Source: Microvirga sp. VF16 (GTDB lineage: Bacteria > Pseudomonadota > Alphaproteobacteria > Rhizobiales > Beijerinckiaceae). From it: 64,000 nucleotides of DNA. The translations under genes were made by a program, and so were the position numbers. This document shows, in pieces, positions 35,374-44,373 of this stretch. Below the pieces are notes generated by a model. The model was not told the origin of the DNA. It searched no databases and worked only from the letters and a program-made list of their open reading frames with translations. The stretch lies in assembly GCF_016864375.1 (NCBI RefSeq), contig NZ_CP069357.1, positions 434,001 through 498,000 of the forward strand, given 5' to 3'. Numbering within the stretch: the stretch's first letter is position 1; each line of letters starts with the position of its first letter.

Positions 35374-35685
35374 ATGGCGGGCAAGAACGTGACGCGAGCG
35401 GATCTGAGCGAGGCCGTTTACCAGAAGGTTGGCCTCTCGCGGGCAGAAGCGGCCGAGCTGGTTGAACAGGTCATCAGAGAGATCCGCGACTGCCTGGCGG
35501 TGGGTGAGAGCGTGAAGCTCTCCAGCTTCGGCCTCTTCGATGTTCGCGACAAAGGCATGCGCATGGGCCGCAATCCCAGGACAGGAGTCGAGGTGCCGGT
35601 TGAACCGCGCCGGGTTGTGACGTTCAGGCCCTCGGACGTTCTTAAGGCTCATGTGAACGGCAAAGCCGTCGATACTGACAAGTGA
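35374..35685 (+). CDS. ihfA: Integration host factor alpha-type DNA-binding protein
   Basis: 103 residues, the size and pattern of IhfA: NVTRADLSEAVYQKVGLSR, VKLSSFGLFDVRDK, GRNPRTGVEVPVEPRRVVTF with the Pro-containing arm that intercalates into DNA, then FRPSDVLKAHVNG. A nucleoid protein that bends DNA; beta partner not in the window. An extra genomic copy of this gene is possible, since the chromosome normally carries one. Confidence 0.88.
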   Translation: MAGKNVTRADLSEAVYQKVGLSRAEAAELVEQVIREIRDCLAVGESVKLSSFGLFDVRDKGMRMGRNPRTGVEVPVEPRRVVTFRPSDVLKAHVNGKAVDTDK

Positions 35686-35903
35686 GCTTCCGGGAGCCTC
35701 TCGGTACTGCAAAACTAAGCCTCGCCCGAACGAGATCCGACGAGCGGCCAATGCGGTTTCAGAATCTCGGCACGGCATCGGCTCCGGACTTCTTGTCAAA
35801 ATGTTTGTTCGACGACATTGCGCTTCATTGTAACAGACGTGATTTTGGGATGAACATCTCCCCAGCTCGATCATTGATGAAGCGCGTCAGGTAAGGGGAA
35901 ACA

Positions 35904-36161
35904 ATGATGTACGACACTCTGTCTGCTGCAGCCATCGCCACCCGCCAGGACGAGAGGATCCGGCAACGGGCTTACGAGATCTGGGAGCGTGAGGGCCGCA
36001 CCGGGAACCCTGAAGACCATTGGTTCAGGGCGGAGCGGGAACTGGCGGATCAAGGACAGGAGCGCTCTGCCGCGACGGTGGAGAATGCTCCGCCAGCTGC
36101 CGTGACAGAAGCGACCTCGGCCGCCACAGGCGAAATTCCTGATGAGCGGCTTGCCGACTAG
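35904..36161 (+). CDS. DUF2934 domain protein
   Basis: 85 residues with the DUF2934 motif IRQRAYEIWEREGRTGNPEDHWFRAEREL followed by an Ala/Thr/Glu-rich tail. Soluble; function unknown. Frequently found in stress-related loci of Hyphomicrobiales. Confidence 0.85.
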   Translation: MMYDTLSAAAIATRQDERIRQRAYEIWEREGRTGNPEDHWFRAERELADQGQERSAATVENAPPAAVTEATSAATGEIPDERLAD

Positions 36162-36269
36162 CCGGCGCAGCGAGGATCCCGCGGGATGGCGCAACACTCC
36201 GACCGTGTTGCATGGATCGGTTGGAGAATGGACGCCGCCCACCCCATGCCCCCACCCCATGCCCTTAGC

Positions 36270-36369
36270 TTAGGCGATGCGGACAGACTTCGGGCGTCCA
36301 AGCTCAAGCATGCGGTTCAAGGCATGAACGGCAATGGCGATCTCAGTCTGTGTTTCGGCGCGCAATGTT
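36270..36369 (-). pseudogene. C-terminal fragment of an IS5-like transposase
   Basis: Minus-strand frame: TEIAIAVHALNRMLELGRPK then SVRIA and TAA at 36272-36270, typical of the end of IS5-group transposases. It is cut exactly by the left end of the ISL3 element at 36370. Confidence 0.6.
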
Positions 36370-38033
36370 GGCTCTGAGGCACTTTTGGTGCAGTTGAGGA
36401 CTGAACTGATGCTGTCTTCCGGAAGGAGACTGCATCATGCACCGAAGCCTGCGCCCCTCAGCCCTGATCCCGCCCGGCCTGATCGTCGATCAGATCCACG
36501 CCGATGCACAGCAGGTGACCATCACGGTCCATTCCAGTCACCGATCTGGAGTCTGCCCGTCGTGCGGCACGCTCTCCTCACGGGTGCATAGCCACTATCC
36601 CCGGCGCGTGGCAGATCTGCCGCTGGCAGGGCGACCGGTCCAGTTCCTCATCCGAGCGCGGCGCTTCCGCTGCGATGCCGTCCGGTGCGGGCGGCGGATC
36701 TTCACCGAACGCTTCGCCCCGGATGTGATCGCCGGCCATGCCCGGCGCACCACCCAACTCGAGGGCATTGCCCACCACCTCGGATTGGCTCTGGGCGGAC
36801 GGCCCGCAGCGCGTCTCGCCCGGCGGCTGATGCTGCCTGTGCGCAAGGATACGCTTCTGCGGATCGTGCGCTGCCATGCCCACCTTCCGTCAGAGCCGCT
36901 GAGTGTGATCGGGATCGATGATTGGGCCTGGCGCCGCAATCACCGCTACGGCACCCTTGTCTGCGATCTCGAACGGCGGCGGATCGCATCACTTCTTCCG
37001 GACCGAGAGCAGGCCACCGCACAGGCATGGCTGGCCAGCCACCTGGAGATTACCGTCGTCGCCCGCGACAGAGGCGGCGGCTATGGCGAGGCTGCGGCCA
37101 AGGCGCTGCCGGATGCGGTGCAGGTGGCCGACCGCTGGCATCTGATGGAGAACGCCAGCCGCGCCTTTCTGGAGGCGGTGCGCAAGTCGATGCGCCAGAT
37201 CCGCCAAGTCATCGGATCGGCAACAATCAACCCGGACCTTCTCACCTGTGCCGAACGCCTTCAGTACGAGGGCTATTTACGCCGTGATGAGACCAACGCA
37301 ACGGTCATGGCTCTCAGTGCGGAAGGGATCCCGATCAAGCAGATCGTCCGACAAACGGGTCTGAGCCGCGGCACGGTCCGACAGATCCTGCGGGGTTGCC
37401 GAAGCGAGGTCTTCCGCCAACGGGAGAGCAGTCTCGAGGCATACTGGCCGCTGCTTGAGGCCCTCTGGACCGGCGGATGCCGCAACGGTGCCGAGCTCTG
37501 GCGGCGTCTGCGGGCCAGCGGTTTCCGCGGTTCACTGCGCGTTGTGGGGGGATGGTCGACGCGCCGCCGTCGGGCTGAACGGCTGGAAAGCGAGCAGCTT
37601 CAGCGCGTGCCGTCAGCCAGGACCATCGCCCGGCTGATGAGTACGGGCCGAGACATGCTCTCCAAGACAGAGACCGTGACCATCGCCGCCATCGAAAGCG
37701 GCGTGCCAGCTCTCGCAAGTGCCCGCGACGCGGTTGCGGACTTCCAGATCCTGATCCGGCGTGGCCGCGAGGCTGACCTGACGTCATGGATTGCCCGAGC
37801 GCACCAAAGCCTTGTGGCCTCGTTTGCCAATGGCATTGCCAAGGATGAGGCGGCCGTTCGTGCGGCGATCACGCTGCCGTGGTCGAACGGTCAGACCGAA
37901 GGGCAGATCACGAAACTCAAGCTCGTGAAGCGTCAGATGTATGGCAGAGGCCATCTCGACCTCCTGCAAGCCAGATTGGTTGGAGCGGAATGACAGGTCG
38001 CGACGACTGCTGCACCAAAACTGCGTCAGAGCC
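36370..38033 (+). mobile_element. Complete ISL3-family insertion sequence
   Basis: 1664 bp bounded by imperfect 23-bp inverted repeats, GGCTCTGAGGCACTTTTGGT(GCA) at 36370-36392 and the matching right end at 38011-38033 (21 of 23 identical). It holds one transposase gene. The 8 bases outside each end differ (GCAATGTT left, AAACTTGG right), so no target duplication is present. Confidence 0.88.
36437..37993 (+). CDS. ISL3 family transposase
   Basis: 518 residues. N-terminal zinc-binding region (CPSCGTLSSRVHSHYPRR and FRCDAVRCGRRIFTERF), a helix-turn-helix, and a DDE-type catalytic domain beginning VIGIDDWAWRRNHRYGTLVCDLE, with VADRWHLMENAS, then the C-terminal LPWSNGQTEGQITKLKLVKRQMYG (catalytic Glu). 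Appears intact and possibly active. Confidence 0.92.
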   Translation: MHRSLRPSALIPPGLIVDQIHADAQQVTITVHSSHRSGVCPSCGTLSSRVHSHYPRRVADLPLAGRPVQFLIRARRFRCDAVRCGRRIFTERFAPDVIAGHARRTTQLEGIAHHLGLALGGRPAARLARRLMLPVRKDTLLRIVRCHAHLPSEPLSVIGIDDWAWRRNHRYGTLVCDLERRRIASLLPDREQATAQAWLASHLEITVVARDRGGGYGEAAAKALPDAVQVADRWHLMENASRAFLEAVRKSMRQIRQVIGSATINPDLLTCAERLQYEGYLRRDETNATVMALSAEGIPIKQIVRQTGLSRGTVRQILRGCRSEVFRQRESSLEAYWPLLEALWTGGCRNGAELWRRLRASGFRGSLRVVGGWSTRRRRAERLESEQLQRVPSARTIARLMSTGRDMLSKTETVTIAAIESGVPALASARDAVADFQILIRRGREADLTSWIARAHQSLVASFANGIAKDEAAVRAAITLPWSNGQTEGQITKLKLVKRQMYGRGHLDLLQARLVGAE

Positions 38034-38326
38034 AAACTTGGAAGCCGATTGACAGCCGCGATCATGATTGCCGCAGTCCAAGGTGGCTTCGCCTGACCCG
38101 TGGCGACGAGAAAAGCGCGCGCTGACAAGAACCGGCATTCCATCAGCCCGCGCTCCTCGCACCCTTCGAGTTCGAAGCGCAGGTCGAGGCCGGCCAATCG
38201 GAGCCTGTCGTTGACCGCGTAGCCGACATCGCGGGGTGACATGTCGAATGGGTCCGCAACGGCCGGCCAAGCAAGGGTGGTGGTGGCCACGAGGGCTGCG
38301 GTGACAATTGTCCATCGGTTCTCCAT
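38034..38326 (-). pseudogene. Exported protein truncated by the ISL3 element
   Basis: ATG 38326 starts a signal peptide (WTIVTAALVATTTLAWPAVA) and a mature part FDMSPRDVGYAVNDRLRLAGLDL..LEGCEERGLMECRFLSARAFLVAT with two Cys. After about 97 codons it meets the right end of the ISL3 element and is lost. Family unknown. Confidence 0.6.
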
Positions 38327-38539
38327 CCCGGCATCCTTCGCCGTTCGGGAGCATGAGCAAATACTGTGGCTGAAGCGTGCCTGCCGGCGCGGGGGAGGAA
38401 ACCGTGGCGCCGATGGCTCGTAGTGCAGGATCAGGCGCCCTTGGCCAGGATACTGGGCGGCCCTGGCACAAGTGCTACTTACTCCCGTGTGCATCCGGCC
38501 CGGATTTTCGGGCAACTGGACAGCACGGGAGGAAACATC

Positions 38540-40051
38540 ATGAGACGAGTTGTCAGCGTCGCGGCCCTCGTGGCCGCCACAGGTAGCGCGGCGTACGCCC
38601 AGAATACCCTGCCTCAACTCAATGACGCCTACTTCCTCGCAGCCCAATCCGCGCTCCAGGAGCGCCTGCGCGTGATGCCGAACACCAATCGCGCCAAGAA
38701 CGTGATCCTGTTCGTCGGCGACGGCATGGGCATCTCCACGGTCACGGCCGGCCGCATCTATGAGGGACAGAAGCGTCGCGTGGATGGCGAGTCGAACTCG
38801 CTGACCATGGAAAAGCTACCCTATGCGGCCCTGTCCAAGACCTACACCCATGACGCGCAGGTGGCCGACTCCGCGCCGACGGCCGTGGCGATGGTGACCG
38901 GCGTCAAGACGCGCAATGACATCATCGGGATCAACAGCGAGGTCGAGGTCGGCGACTGCGCCGGATCCAAAGGCAAGGAGGTGCTGAGCCTGGCCGCCAT
39001 GGCCGAGCGGGCCGGGCAGGCCACCGGCGTCGTCACCACGGCCCGCATCACCCATGCCACGCCGGCCGCCATGTATGCGCACACACCCCACCGCGATTGG
39101 GAAGGCGACGTCAACATGACGCCTGAGGCCATTGCGGCCGGATGCAAGGACATCGCCCAGCAGCTTGCCGCCTGGTCCCATGGTGATGGCTTCGAGGTGA
39201 TCTTCGGGGGCGGACGTGACCGATTCCTGCCGGAGACCATGAATGATCCCGAGGATCCGGATCGCAAGGGCTCGCGCAAGGACGGGCGCAACCTCGTGCA
39301 GGAATGGCAGGGCCGCTATTCCAACAGCGGCGTGTTCCTGTGGAACAAGGAGCAGTTCGACAGGATCGACACGTCGACACCGCATGTCATGGGCCTCTTC
39401 GAGCGCTCGCACATGCGCTACGAAGCGGATCGCTTGAAGGACAATGGCGGTGAGCCGTCGCTGGCCGAGATGACGGTGAAGAGCATCGACATCGTGAGCC
39501 AGAACCCGAACGGCTTCTTCCTGATGGTCGAGGGCGGGCGCATCGACCATGCCCACCATGAAAGCAATGCCTATCGCTCGCTCGAGGACATGGTGGCGTT
39601 CGACAACGCCATTAAGGCCGCTCTGGGCAAGGTGAACCTCGACGAGACCCTAGTGGTCGTGACCGCCGACCACAGCCATACGTTCACGATCAGCGGCTAT
39701 CCGAAGCGCGGCAACCCGATCCTGGAGACGATTGTCGAGCCGGACGGCAAGCCCAAGCTCGGCAAGGATGGCAAGCCCATCACAACCCTGGGCTATGCGA
39801 ACGGGCCCGGAGCCGTGAAGGAGGGCGAACCACGGCCCGTGCCGACCAACACGACGGCGCCCGACTACAAGCAGCAGTCGCTGGTTCCGCTCGAAAGCGA
39901 AACCCACGGCGGCGAGGACGTGGCGATCTTCGCCGGCGGCCCCTGGGCTCACCTGTTCGCCGGCGTGGTGGAGCAGAACTACATCTACCACGTGATCGAT
40001 CACGCAACGAAACTGAGCGAGCGCTCCGGTCTGCGCGCGGCCGCCCGGTAG
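38540..40051 (+). CDS. Alkaline phosphatase
   Basis: 503 residues with a signal peptide (VVSVAALVAATGSAAYAQ). PhoA-type motifs: metal-binding VILFVGDGMG (Asp61), nucleophile Ser111 in VADSAPTA, VEGGRIDHAHH and TADHSHTF, the remaining zinc/magnesium ligands, and SETHGGEDV near the C-terminus. It removes phosphate from organic monoesters in the periplasm. ATG 38540 follows GGGAGGA. No pho box was identified. A hairpin follows. Confidence 0.93.
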   Translation: MRRVVSVAALVAATGSAAYAQNTLPQLNDAYFLAAQSALQERLRVMPNTNRAKNVILFVGDGMGISTVTAGRIYEGQKRRVDGESNSLTMEKLPYAALSKTYTHDAQVADSAPTAVAMVTGVKTRNDIIGINSEVEVGDCAGSKGKEVLSLAAMAERAGQATGVVTTARITHATPAAMYAHTPHRDWEGDVNMTPEAIAAGCKDIAQQLAAWSHGDGFEVIFGGGRDRFLPETMNDPEDPDRKGSRKDGRNLVQEWQGRYSNSGVFLWNKEQFDRIDTSTPHVMGLFERSHMRYEADRLKDNGGEPSLAEMTVKSIDIVSQNPNGFFLMVEGGRIDHAHHESNAYRSLEDMVAFDNAIKAALGKVNLDETLVVVTADHSHTFTISGYPKRGNPILETIVEPDGKPKLGKDGKPITTLGYANGPGAVKEGEPRPVPTNTTAPDYKQQSLVPLESETHGGEDVAIFAGGPWAHLFAGVVEQNYIYHVIDHATKLSERSGLRAAAR

Positions 40052-40058
40052 GGCCTGT

Positions 40059-40083
40059 GCCGGGGCGGAGCGGCCGCCCCGGC
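40059..40083 (+). terminator. Hairpin after the alkaline phosphatase gene
   Basis: GCCGGGGCGG (40059-40068) pairs with CCGCCCCGGC (40074-40083), seven bases after the stop codon. No T-run. Confidence 0.5.
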
Positions 40084-40135
40084 ATTCCCTGCCTGTCCGT
40101 GGTCGCCCCGAAGGAAGCAGCGGTATCCGACACAT

Positions 40136-40744
40136 GCCAAGAACACTGGGACAGGATCTTCACCACCAAGGCCGAGGACGCGATCAGTTGGTTCAGGCGA
40201 CGCCCGAGGCCTCGATGCGCCTGATCCGCCCCTGCAATCTTACGAAGGACGCAAGCATCCTCGACGTCGGGGCAGGGGCCTCGCACCTGCCTGGTGCCCT
40301 TCTTGAGGAGGGTTTATCAATATTGCCGTGCTCGACATTTCGGCCGCCGCTCTGGCGAAAACGAAGGCTCCGTCGGCGACAAGGGGGCATGCGGTCCGCT
40401 TCATTGTGGCCGATCTCGCGGACCGGCGGCCTGACCTCGCTGTCGATCTGTGGCGTGACCGGGCGGTCCTGCACTTCCTGACGGAGCCGCAGGATCGTGC
40501 CGCCTATGCGCAAGCGCTCCGTCGTGCCGTGACGCCCGGTGGCTTCGTGCTGATCCCAGGCTTCGTCCCAAGCGGACCCGAGCGATGCAGCGGCCTGCCC
40601 GTCCTGCGGGCTGGCCAGGATGCCATTGCGGCCCTTCTCGGGCCTGACTTCGACCTGCTGGAGGCCTTCGAGGAGGACCACCAGACGCCGTCTGGTGGCC
40701 GGCAGCGGTTTGTGTTCACCCGGTTTCAGCGACGCCACGGCTAG
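40136..40744 (+). pseudogene. Class I SAM-dependent methyltransferase, two frameshifts
   Basis: The protein can be rebuilt from three frames: EHWDRIFTTKAEDAISWF, a break at about 40195 (one C missing in TTCCAG), QATPEASMRLIRP..ILDVGAGASHLPGALLEEG, a break at about 40312, then VLDISAAALAKTKAP, DLWRDRAVLHFLTE and GGFVLIPGF to the end. ILDVGAGAS is the SAM-binding loop. Broken by two single-base indels. Confidence 0.75.
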
Positions 40745-40765
40745 AGATGGGACCGTCCTTGCACG

Positions 40766-41085
40766 TCAATGCCGAGGGCCGAGCAGGATGATCGCGGCCC
40801 CAAGGAGGCAACCAGGGCGCCCGTGATGTCCCAGCGGTCAGGACGGACACCCCCGACAGCCCAGAGCCAGAGTAGGGAGGCCGCGATGTACACGCCGCCG
40901 TACGCCGCGTAGGCCCGTCCCGCCGCATCGCTGTCAACGAGTGTCAGCAGGTAGGCGAAGAGAGCCAGCGAGGCCCCGCCCGGGATAAGCCACCAGATGG
41001 ATTTGTCCAGGCGCAGCCACGCCCAGAACGAAAAACAGCCTGCGATCTCGGCGACTGCGGCGCCGGCATAAGCAAGAATCGTCAT
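40766..41085 (-). pseudogene. YnfA family membrane protein, C-terminal frameshift (copy 2)
   Basis: MTILAYAGAAVAEIAGCFSF to VRPDRWDITGAL is intact; the frame then breaks at about 40816 and the normal end CLLGAAIILLGPRH lies in the next frame, stopping at 40766. It is close to copy 1 at 25912 but broken at a different place. Uncorrected it reads on to a stop at 40741. Confidence 0.75.
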
Positions 41086-41165
41086 GCTCCGAACCTGCTG
41101 CGGATCGGCGCCATTACCAACAGCGCCCATCAAAAGCGTGTCGAGAATTCTGCCAACCATGCGGG

Positions 41166-41305
41166 CATGTAAAATCCTGAACTTGATTTGACGGACAGTG
41201 TCAGAGCGAGTTGCGCTCTGGCAGCCTGGATGGTGGCGTGGTGCTCCGGCGCGCCCTCAAGCCTTACGCCTGCGGCGCACCGCAAAGCGGCTATGGGGCT
41301 TGACC
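41166..41305 (+). repeat. Inverted repeat copy B (with 30338-30477)
   Basis: Reverse-complement match to 30338-30477. This copy is followed by more of what seems the same element: CGGACAGTGT at 41192-41201 and its complement ACACTGTCCG at 41391-41400 frame about 210 bp, perhaps an internally deleted IS or MITE-like remnant. Confidence 0.7.
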
Positions 41306-41400
41306 GCCCGCCTCGCCCAAGCTGAAAGCGACCATGCCAGAATAGCGAATTCCGAACTCAATTCTCTCGTGCAGAACGCGATTTGATTCAACACTGTCCG

Positions 41401-41960
41401 ACAGGTCAAATCCCGACTTCCACAAATTCAAGGGCGCTGAAACCACCTCGCTTGAGGCTAGGCAGAGCAGCTTGAGAAGACGGGCTTACTGCCAATCGAT
41501 ACGTCTCCGACAGCGCCATGGACGAACTTGTTACCCACCCTAAACCGGTAGGGGGATCAACAAAGACCCAATGGCTCTGACGCCACGTGGCGCGTTCGGA
41601 CACCGCTACAAGAGCACAATCAACCTCAACGAGCGTATTGAGTCGTGGCGTTCGGAGGTATGGTCGGTTCTTCGCCACTGATGTCGTGTCTGGATCAATC
41701 GCCAATCTGACCAGAGGAGAATTCTGGACGAAATTAAGCGTCTCAGGCTCCCAAGCTCGAACGACCTTTGCGACGTCCTCCGGGACCAGCCCAGATGGCA
41801 GAGCTTATGACCCAATGGGTTGCGCGACCTCTGACAATGAATATGGGTCCCAACCTTGCCACATGATGAAGCCCTCTGACTGGCCTCAATGTGCTATCCA
41901 AGTTGCCCTAGCAGAGCCAAGCAAACGTTCCTTAACGAGTCGGGGAGTATCACATGATGC
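41401..41960. other. Intergenic stretch, nothing firm
   Basis: A minus-strand frame (41406-41705) contains ATWRQSHWVFVDPPTGLGWV, faintly like a bacterial SH3 repeat, but without start, signal peptide or neighbours to support it. Confidence 0.3.
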
Positions 41961-42857
41961 ATGCTATTGCCCGTACGCTCTGCAATCGAAGTTCGCCCCT
42001 TGTCGCGGCCTGGGAGGCTCGTAGGGGGTGCAAAGCAGCTCACCCTTGTCCTGATTGTCTCAATTCTTGTGGCCTCGTGCGCCCAGCGGCCGAGCTACTA
42101 CCCGGCCAAAAGTGACGCAAAGCCCCACCCGGGCGTCGCCCGTGCGCAAAGTCATCCCATTCAGGGCATCGACGTCTCCAAGTGGCAGGGTAAGATTGAT
42201 TGGAGCTCAGTCCGTGCCGCAGGCACCAAGTTCGCCTTCATCAAGGCGACGGAGGGCGGGGACCATGTCGATGAGCGCTTTATGGAGAACTGGGAGAAAG
42301 CGCGGGCCGCCGGCGTCCCGCGCGGGGCGTATCACTTCGTCTATTGGTGCCGATCCGCAACCGAGCAGGTCGAGTGGTTCAAGAAGAACGTGCCGGCTGA
42401 TCCGGATGCCCTTCCGCCGGTTCTGGACGTTGAGTGGAATGGAAGCTCTCGCACCTGCCCCACGAAGGTCCCGCGCGAAGAAGCTCTCAGCATGATCAGG
42501 CTCATGCTCCGGGAGATGGAGGCCTACACCGGCAAGCGACCGATCATCTACACGGATATCACGTTTCACAAGGAAGTTCTGGAAGGCGAACTGCCGGATT
42601 ATCCTCACTGGCTGCGCAGCGTCGCCGCTGGGCCCGAAGAGCGCTACGCGGGTAGGCCGTGGATCCTGTGGCAATACACTGCGACCGGACGTGTGCCTGG
42701 GATTTCTGGCAATGTCGACCGCAACGCCTTCTACGGAAGCTCGGCGGACTGGGCGCAATTCCTGTCCACCGGCTGCGACCCGCGCCGTCAGCGCACCGGC
42801 CAAGGTACTGCAACTTGCAACACCGGGTCGAGGGTCGCCTCGGCAGGCGGAACCTGA
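41961..42857 (+). CDS. GH25 lysozyme-like lipoprotein
   Basis: 298 residues. After a polar leader comes TLVLIVSILVASC with a lipobox Cys40. The GH25 domain begins HPIQGIDVSKWQGKIDW (catalytic-site Asp71) and has the active-site DVEWNG (Asp156, Glu158), AYHFVYW, and WILWQYTATGRVPGISGNVDRNAF. It should cleave the peptidoglycan glycan chain. The last 17 or so residues (TATCNTGSRVASAGGT) are encoded by IS110-derived sequence, so the original C-terminus was replaced, but the catalytic domain is whole. Start uncertain. Confidence 0.85.
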   Translation: MLLPVRSAIEVRPLSRPGRLVGGAKQLTLVLIVSILVASCAQRPSYYPAKSDAKPHPGVARAQSHPIQGIDVSKWQGKIDWSSVRAAGTKFAFIKATEGGDHVDERFMENWEKARAAGVPRGAYHFVYWCRSATEQVEWFKKNVPADPDALPPVLDVEWNGSSRTCPTKVPREEALSMIRLMLREMEAYTGKRPIIYTDITFHKEVLEGELPDYPHWLRSVAAGPEERYAGRPWILWQYTATGRVPGISGNVDRNAFYGSSADWAQFLSTGCDPRRQRTGQGTATCNTGSRVASAGGT

Positions 42858-43245
42858 CTATCATGGACTCGGCGATCTTCTCCAGCATCGCATGACCGGC
42901 CGTGAGCATGTGTACGCGCGCCGCGAACTGACTCTTGCTGGCCTCGTCGACCTTCAGGTCGAACCCACGGAGCAGACCACGCAGGCTGAGTTCGATATCG
43001 CGCATCTTGTCCTGCAACTGTTTGCGAGCCATGACGAGTGCCCGCACGTCTTACGCCGACGGCGACTTGCAGTGGACTGGGTGGAACCAGCCCATGCGCA
43101 GCAGCTGGGCGATGCTGCGCATCGCGCCGGTCCGTCTTGACGATCATGGCCGAGAGCGCCGCCTTCACGTGCCGGGTCTCCAGCAGCACGACTTCGAACC
43201 CGGCCTGCACAAGGCCGGCATGCAGCCACTGCGAGAGTTCGCTCG
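42806..43245 (-). pseudogene. IS110-family transposase, N-terminal part, decayed
   Basis: Minus strand: LSQWLHAGLVQAGFEVVLLE, TRHVKAALSAMIVKTDRRDA, then in another frame RMGWFHPVHCKSPSA-stop-DVRALVMARKQLQD and RDIELSLRGLLRGFDLKV. The stop is TAA where the family has CAA (Gln). It ends in the GH25 gene's 3' end. Confidence 0.75.
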
Positions 43246-43409
43246 GCTTGGTGCCGTCCGAACGCTCAAGCGGCACCCGCAGGCGACAGGTGGGGATCGC
43301 CAAGAGCGGCAACGGGCATGCCCGGACCATGCTGATCGAGGCAGACTGGTAGTATCGCTTGCCGGCCCGCGAGGCGGCGCGCTTCCGCCGTCTCATGACC
43401 GCCGGCGAG

Positions 43410-43520
43410 CTCTTGCCCGAAGGTGAATACAGCGATCGCCTGCGAGCTGGCCGGCTTCGTGTGGGACATTGCGCGCTGGGTTCCGGTTGCTCCCGCTGCA
43501 ACGGACCACGCAGGCTAACC
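43410..43520 (+). pseudogene. IS110-family transposase, C-terminal scrap, opposite orientation
   Basis: Plus-strand frame KVNTAIACELAGFVWDIARW then a TAA or TAG soon after; this is the end of IS110-group transposases. It points away from the N-terminal fragment, so the two are not simply one deleted copy. Confidence 0.5.
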
Positions 43521-43858
43521 GCCCCACACCAGCATCAGCACAGCTGCACAGGAGGGATTGAGCCAATGGAACCATAACCACCTGACCAGCGTGCCGTAAC
43601 ACCCTGGAGCGATGCGAAACCCTCGACGCTCAGGCGGGCAAGCTTTCGCGCTCATGCCTCGTGCTTAGAGCAAGGAAGGCCCACGACGAACACTGGGACA
43701 TGCGGTGACCAGTCCGCGGATAAAGGCTTGATCAATCGTCGTCCGATCAGGAGCCGCGGCACACCCGTCAGGTCGCTGGATCTTGCACCGACTCGCAATC
43801 GGCGACAGGATCCTATGCTGGCATCCAGAAATGACGATCATAAGAGCCGAGTTGTAGA
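43521..43858. other. Intergenic stretch, nothing recognised
   Basis: About 340 bp between IS110 and hisI debris; no feature seen. Confidence 0.35.
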
Positions 43859-44275
43859 GTGAGAGCTGCTATGTCCGATGCAAAACGTAAAACGGAAATT
43901 GAGGGAGACTCAAGTTTTGTGCCTGTGTTCAATTCAGATGGGCTGCTTCCGACGATAGCGACCGACGTTGAAACTGGTGTCGTGCTCATGCTTGCCTGGA
44001 TGAACCGGGATGCACCGAACAAAACAATTGTAACTGGAGAGGCTTAGTATCGGAGCCGTTCACGCCAAGAGCTGTGGCACAACGGTGCAATAAGCGGCCA
44101 GATCCAGTATGTGCACGAACTGCCTGTCGATTGTGATTAAGACATGGTTTGGCTGAATGTTCACGTCGGCGGTGACCGCGGATGTTGCCACACTGGCCGG
44201 ATGAGCTGTTTCTATCGGCTGGTTCTGAATAGTCCCAAGGGTCCGGCACTGCGAAAAGGAGTAGCCCCGGTGTGA
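43859..44275 (+). pseudogene. Phosphoribosyl-AMP cyclohydrolase (hisI-like) with two nonsense codons
   Basis: One continuous frame reads FVPVFNSDGLLPTIATDVET, LMLAWMNRDAPNKTIVTGEA, TAG, YRSRSRQELWHNGAISGQIQ, HELPVDCD, TAA, DMVWLNVHVGGDRGCCHTGR, MSCFYRLVL and ends at TGA 44273. The zinc-ligand Cys residues are still present. The second stop stands where the family has Gln (CAA to TAA). No frameshift. A recent, cleanly readable pseudogene. Confidence 0.85.
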
Positions 44276-44373
44276 ACGTCTGCGATATGGCGGGACATTA
44301 GGATGCTGTCTCCGTTGCCAGTATCCCTAGAAACAGTGTGCATTACACCCGAACCATAATCCAAAGGATACTC

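Noticed and set aside
35836..35865. GTAACA before the DUF2934 gene as an ECF-type promoter
   Set aside because: The -10 box would be TGAA with a 15-base spacer; does not fit.
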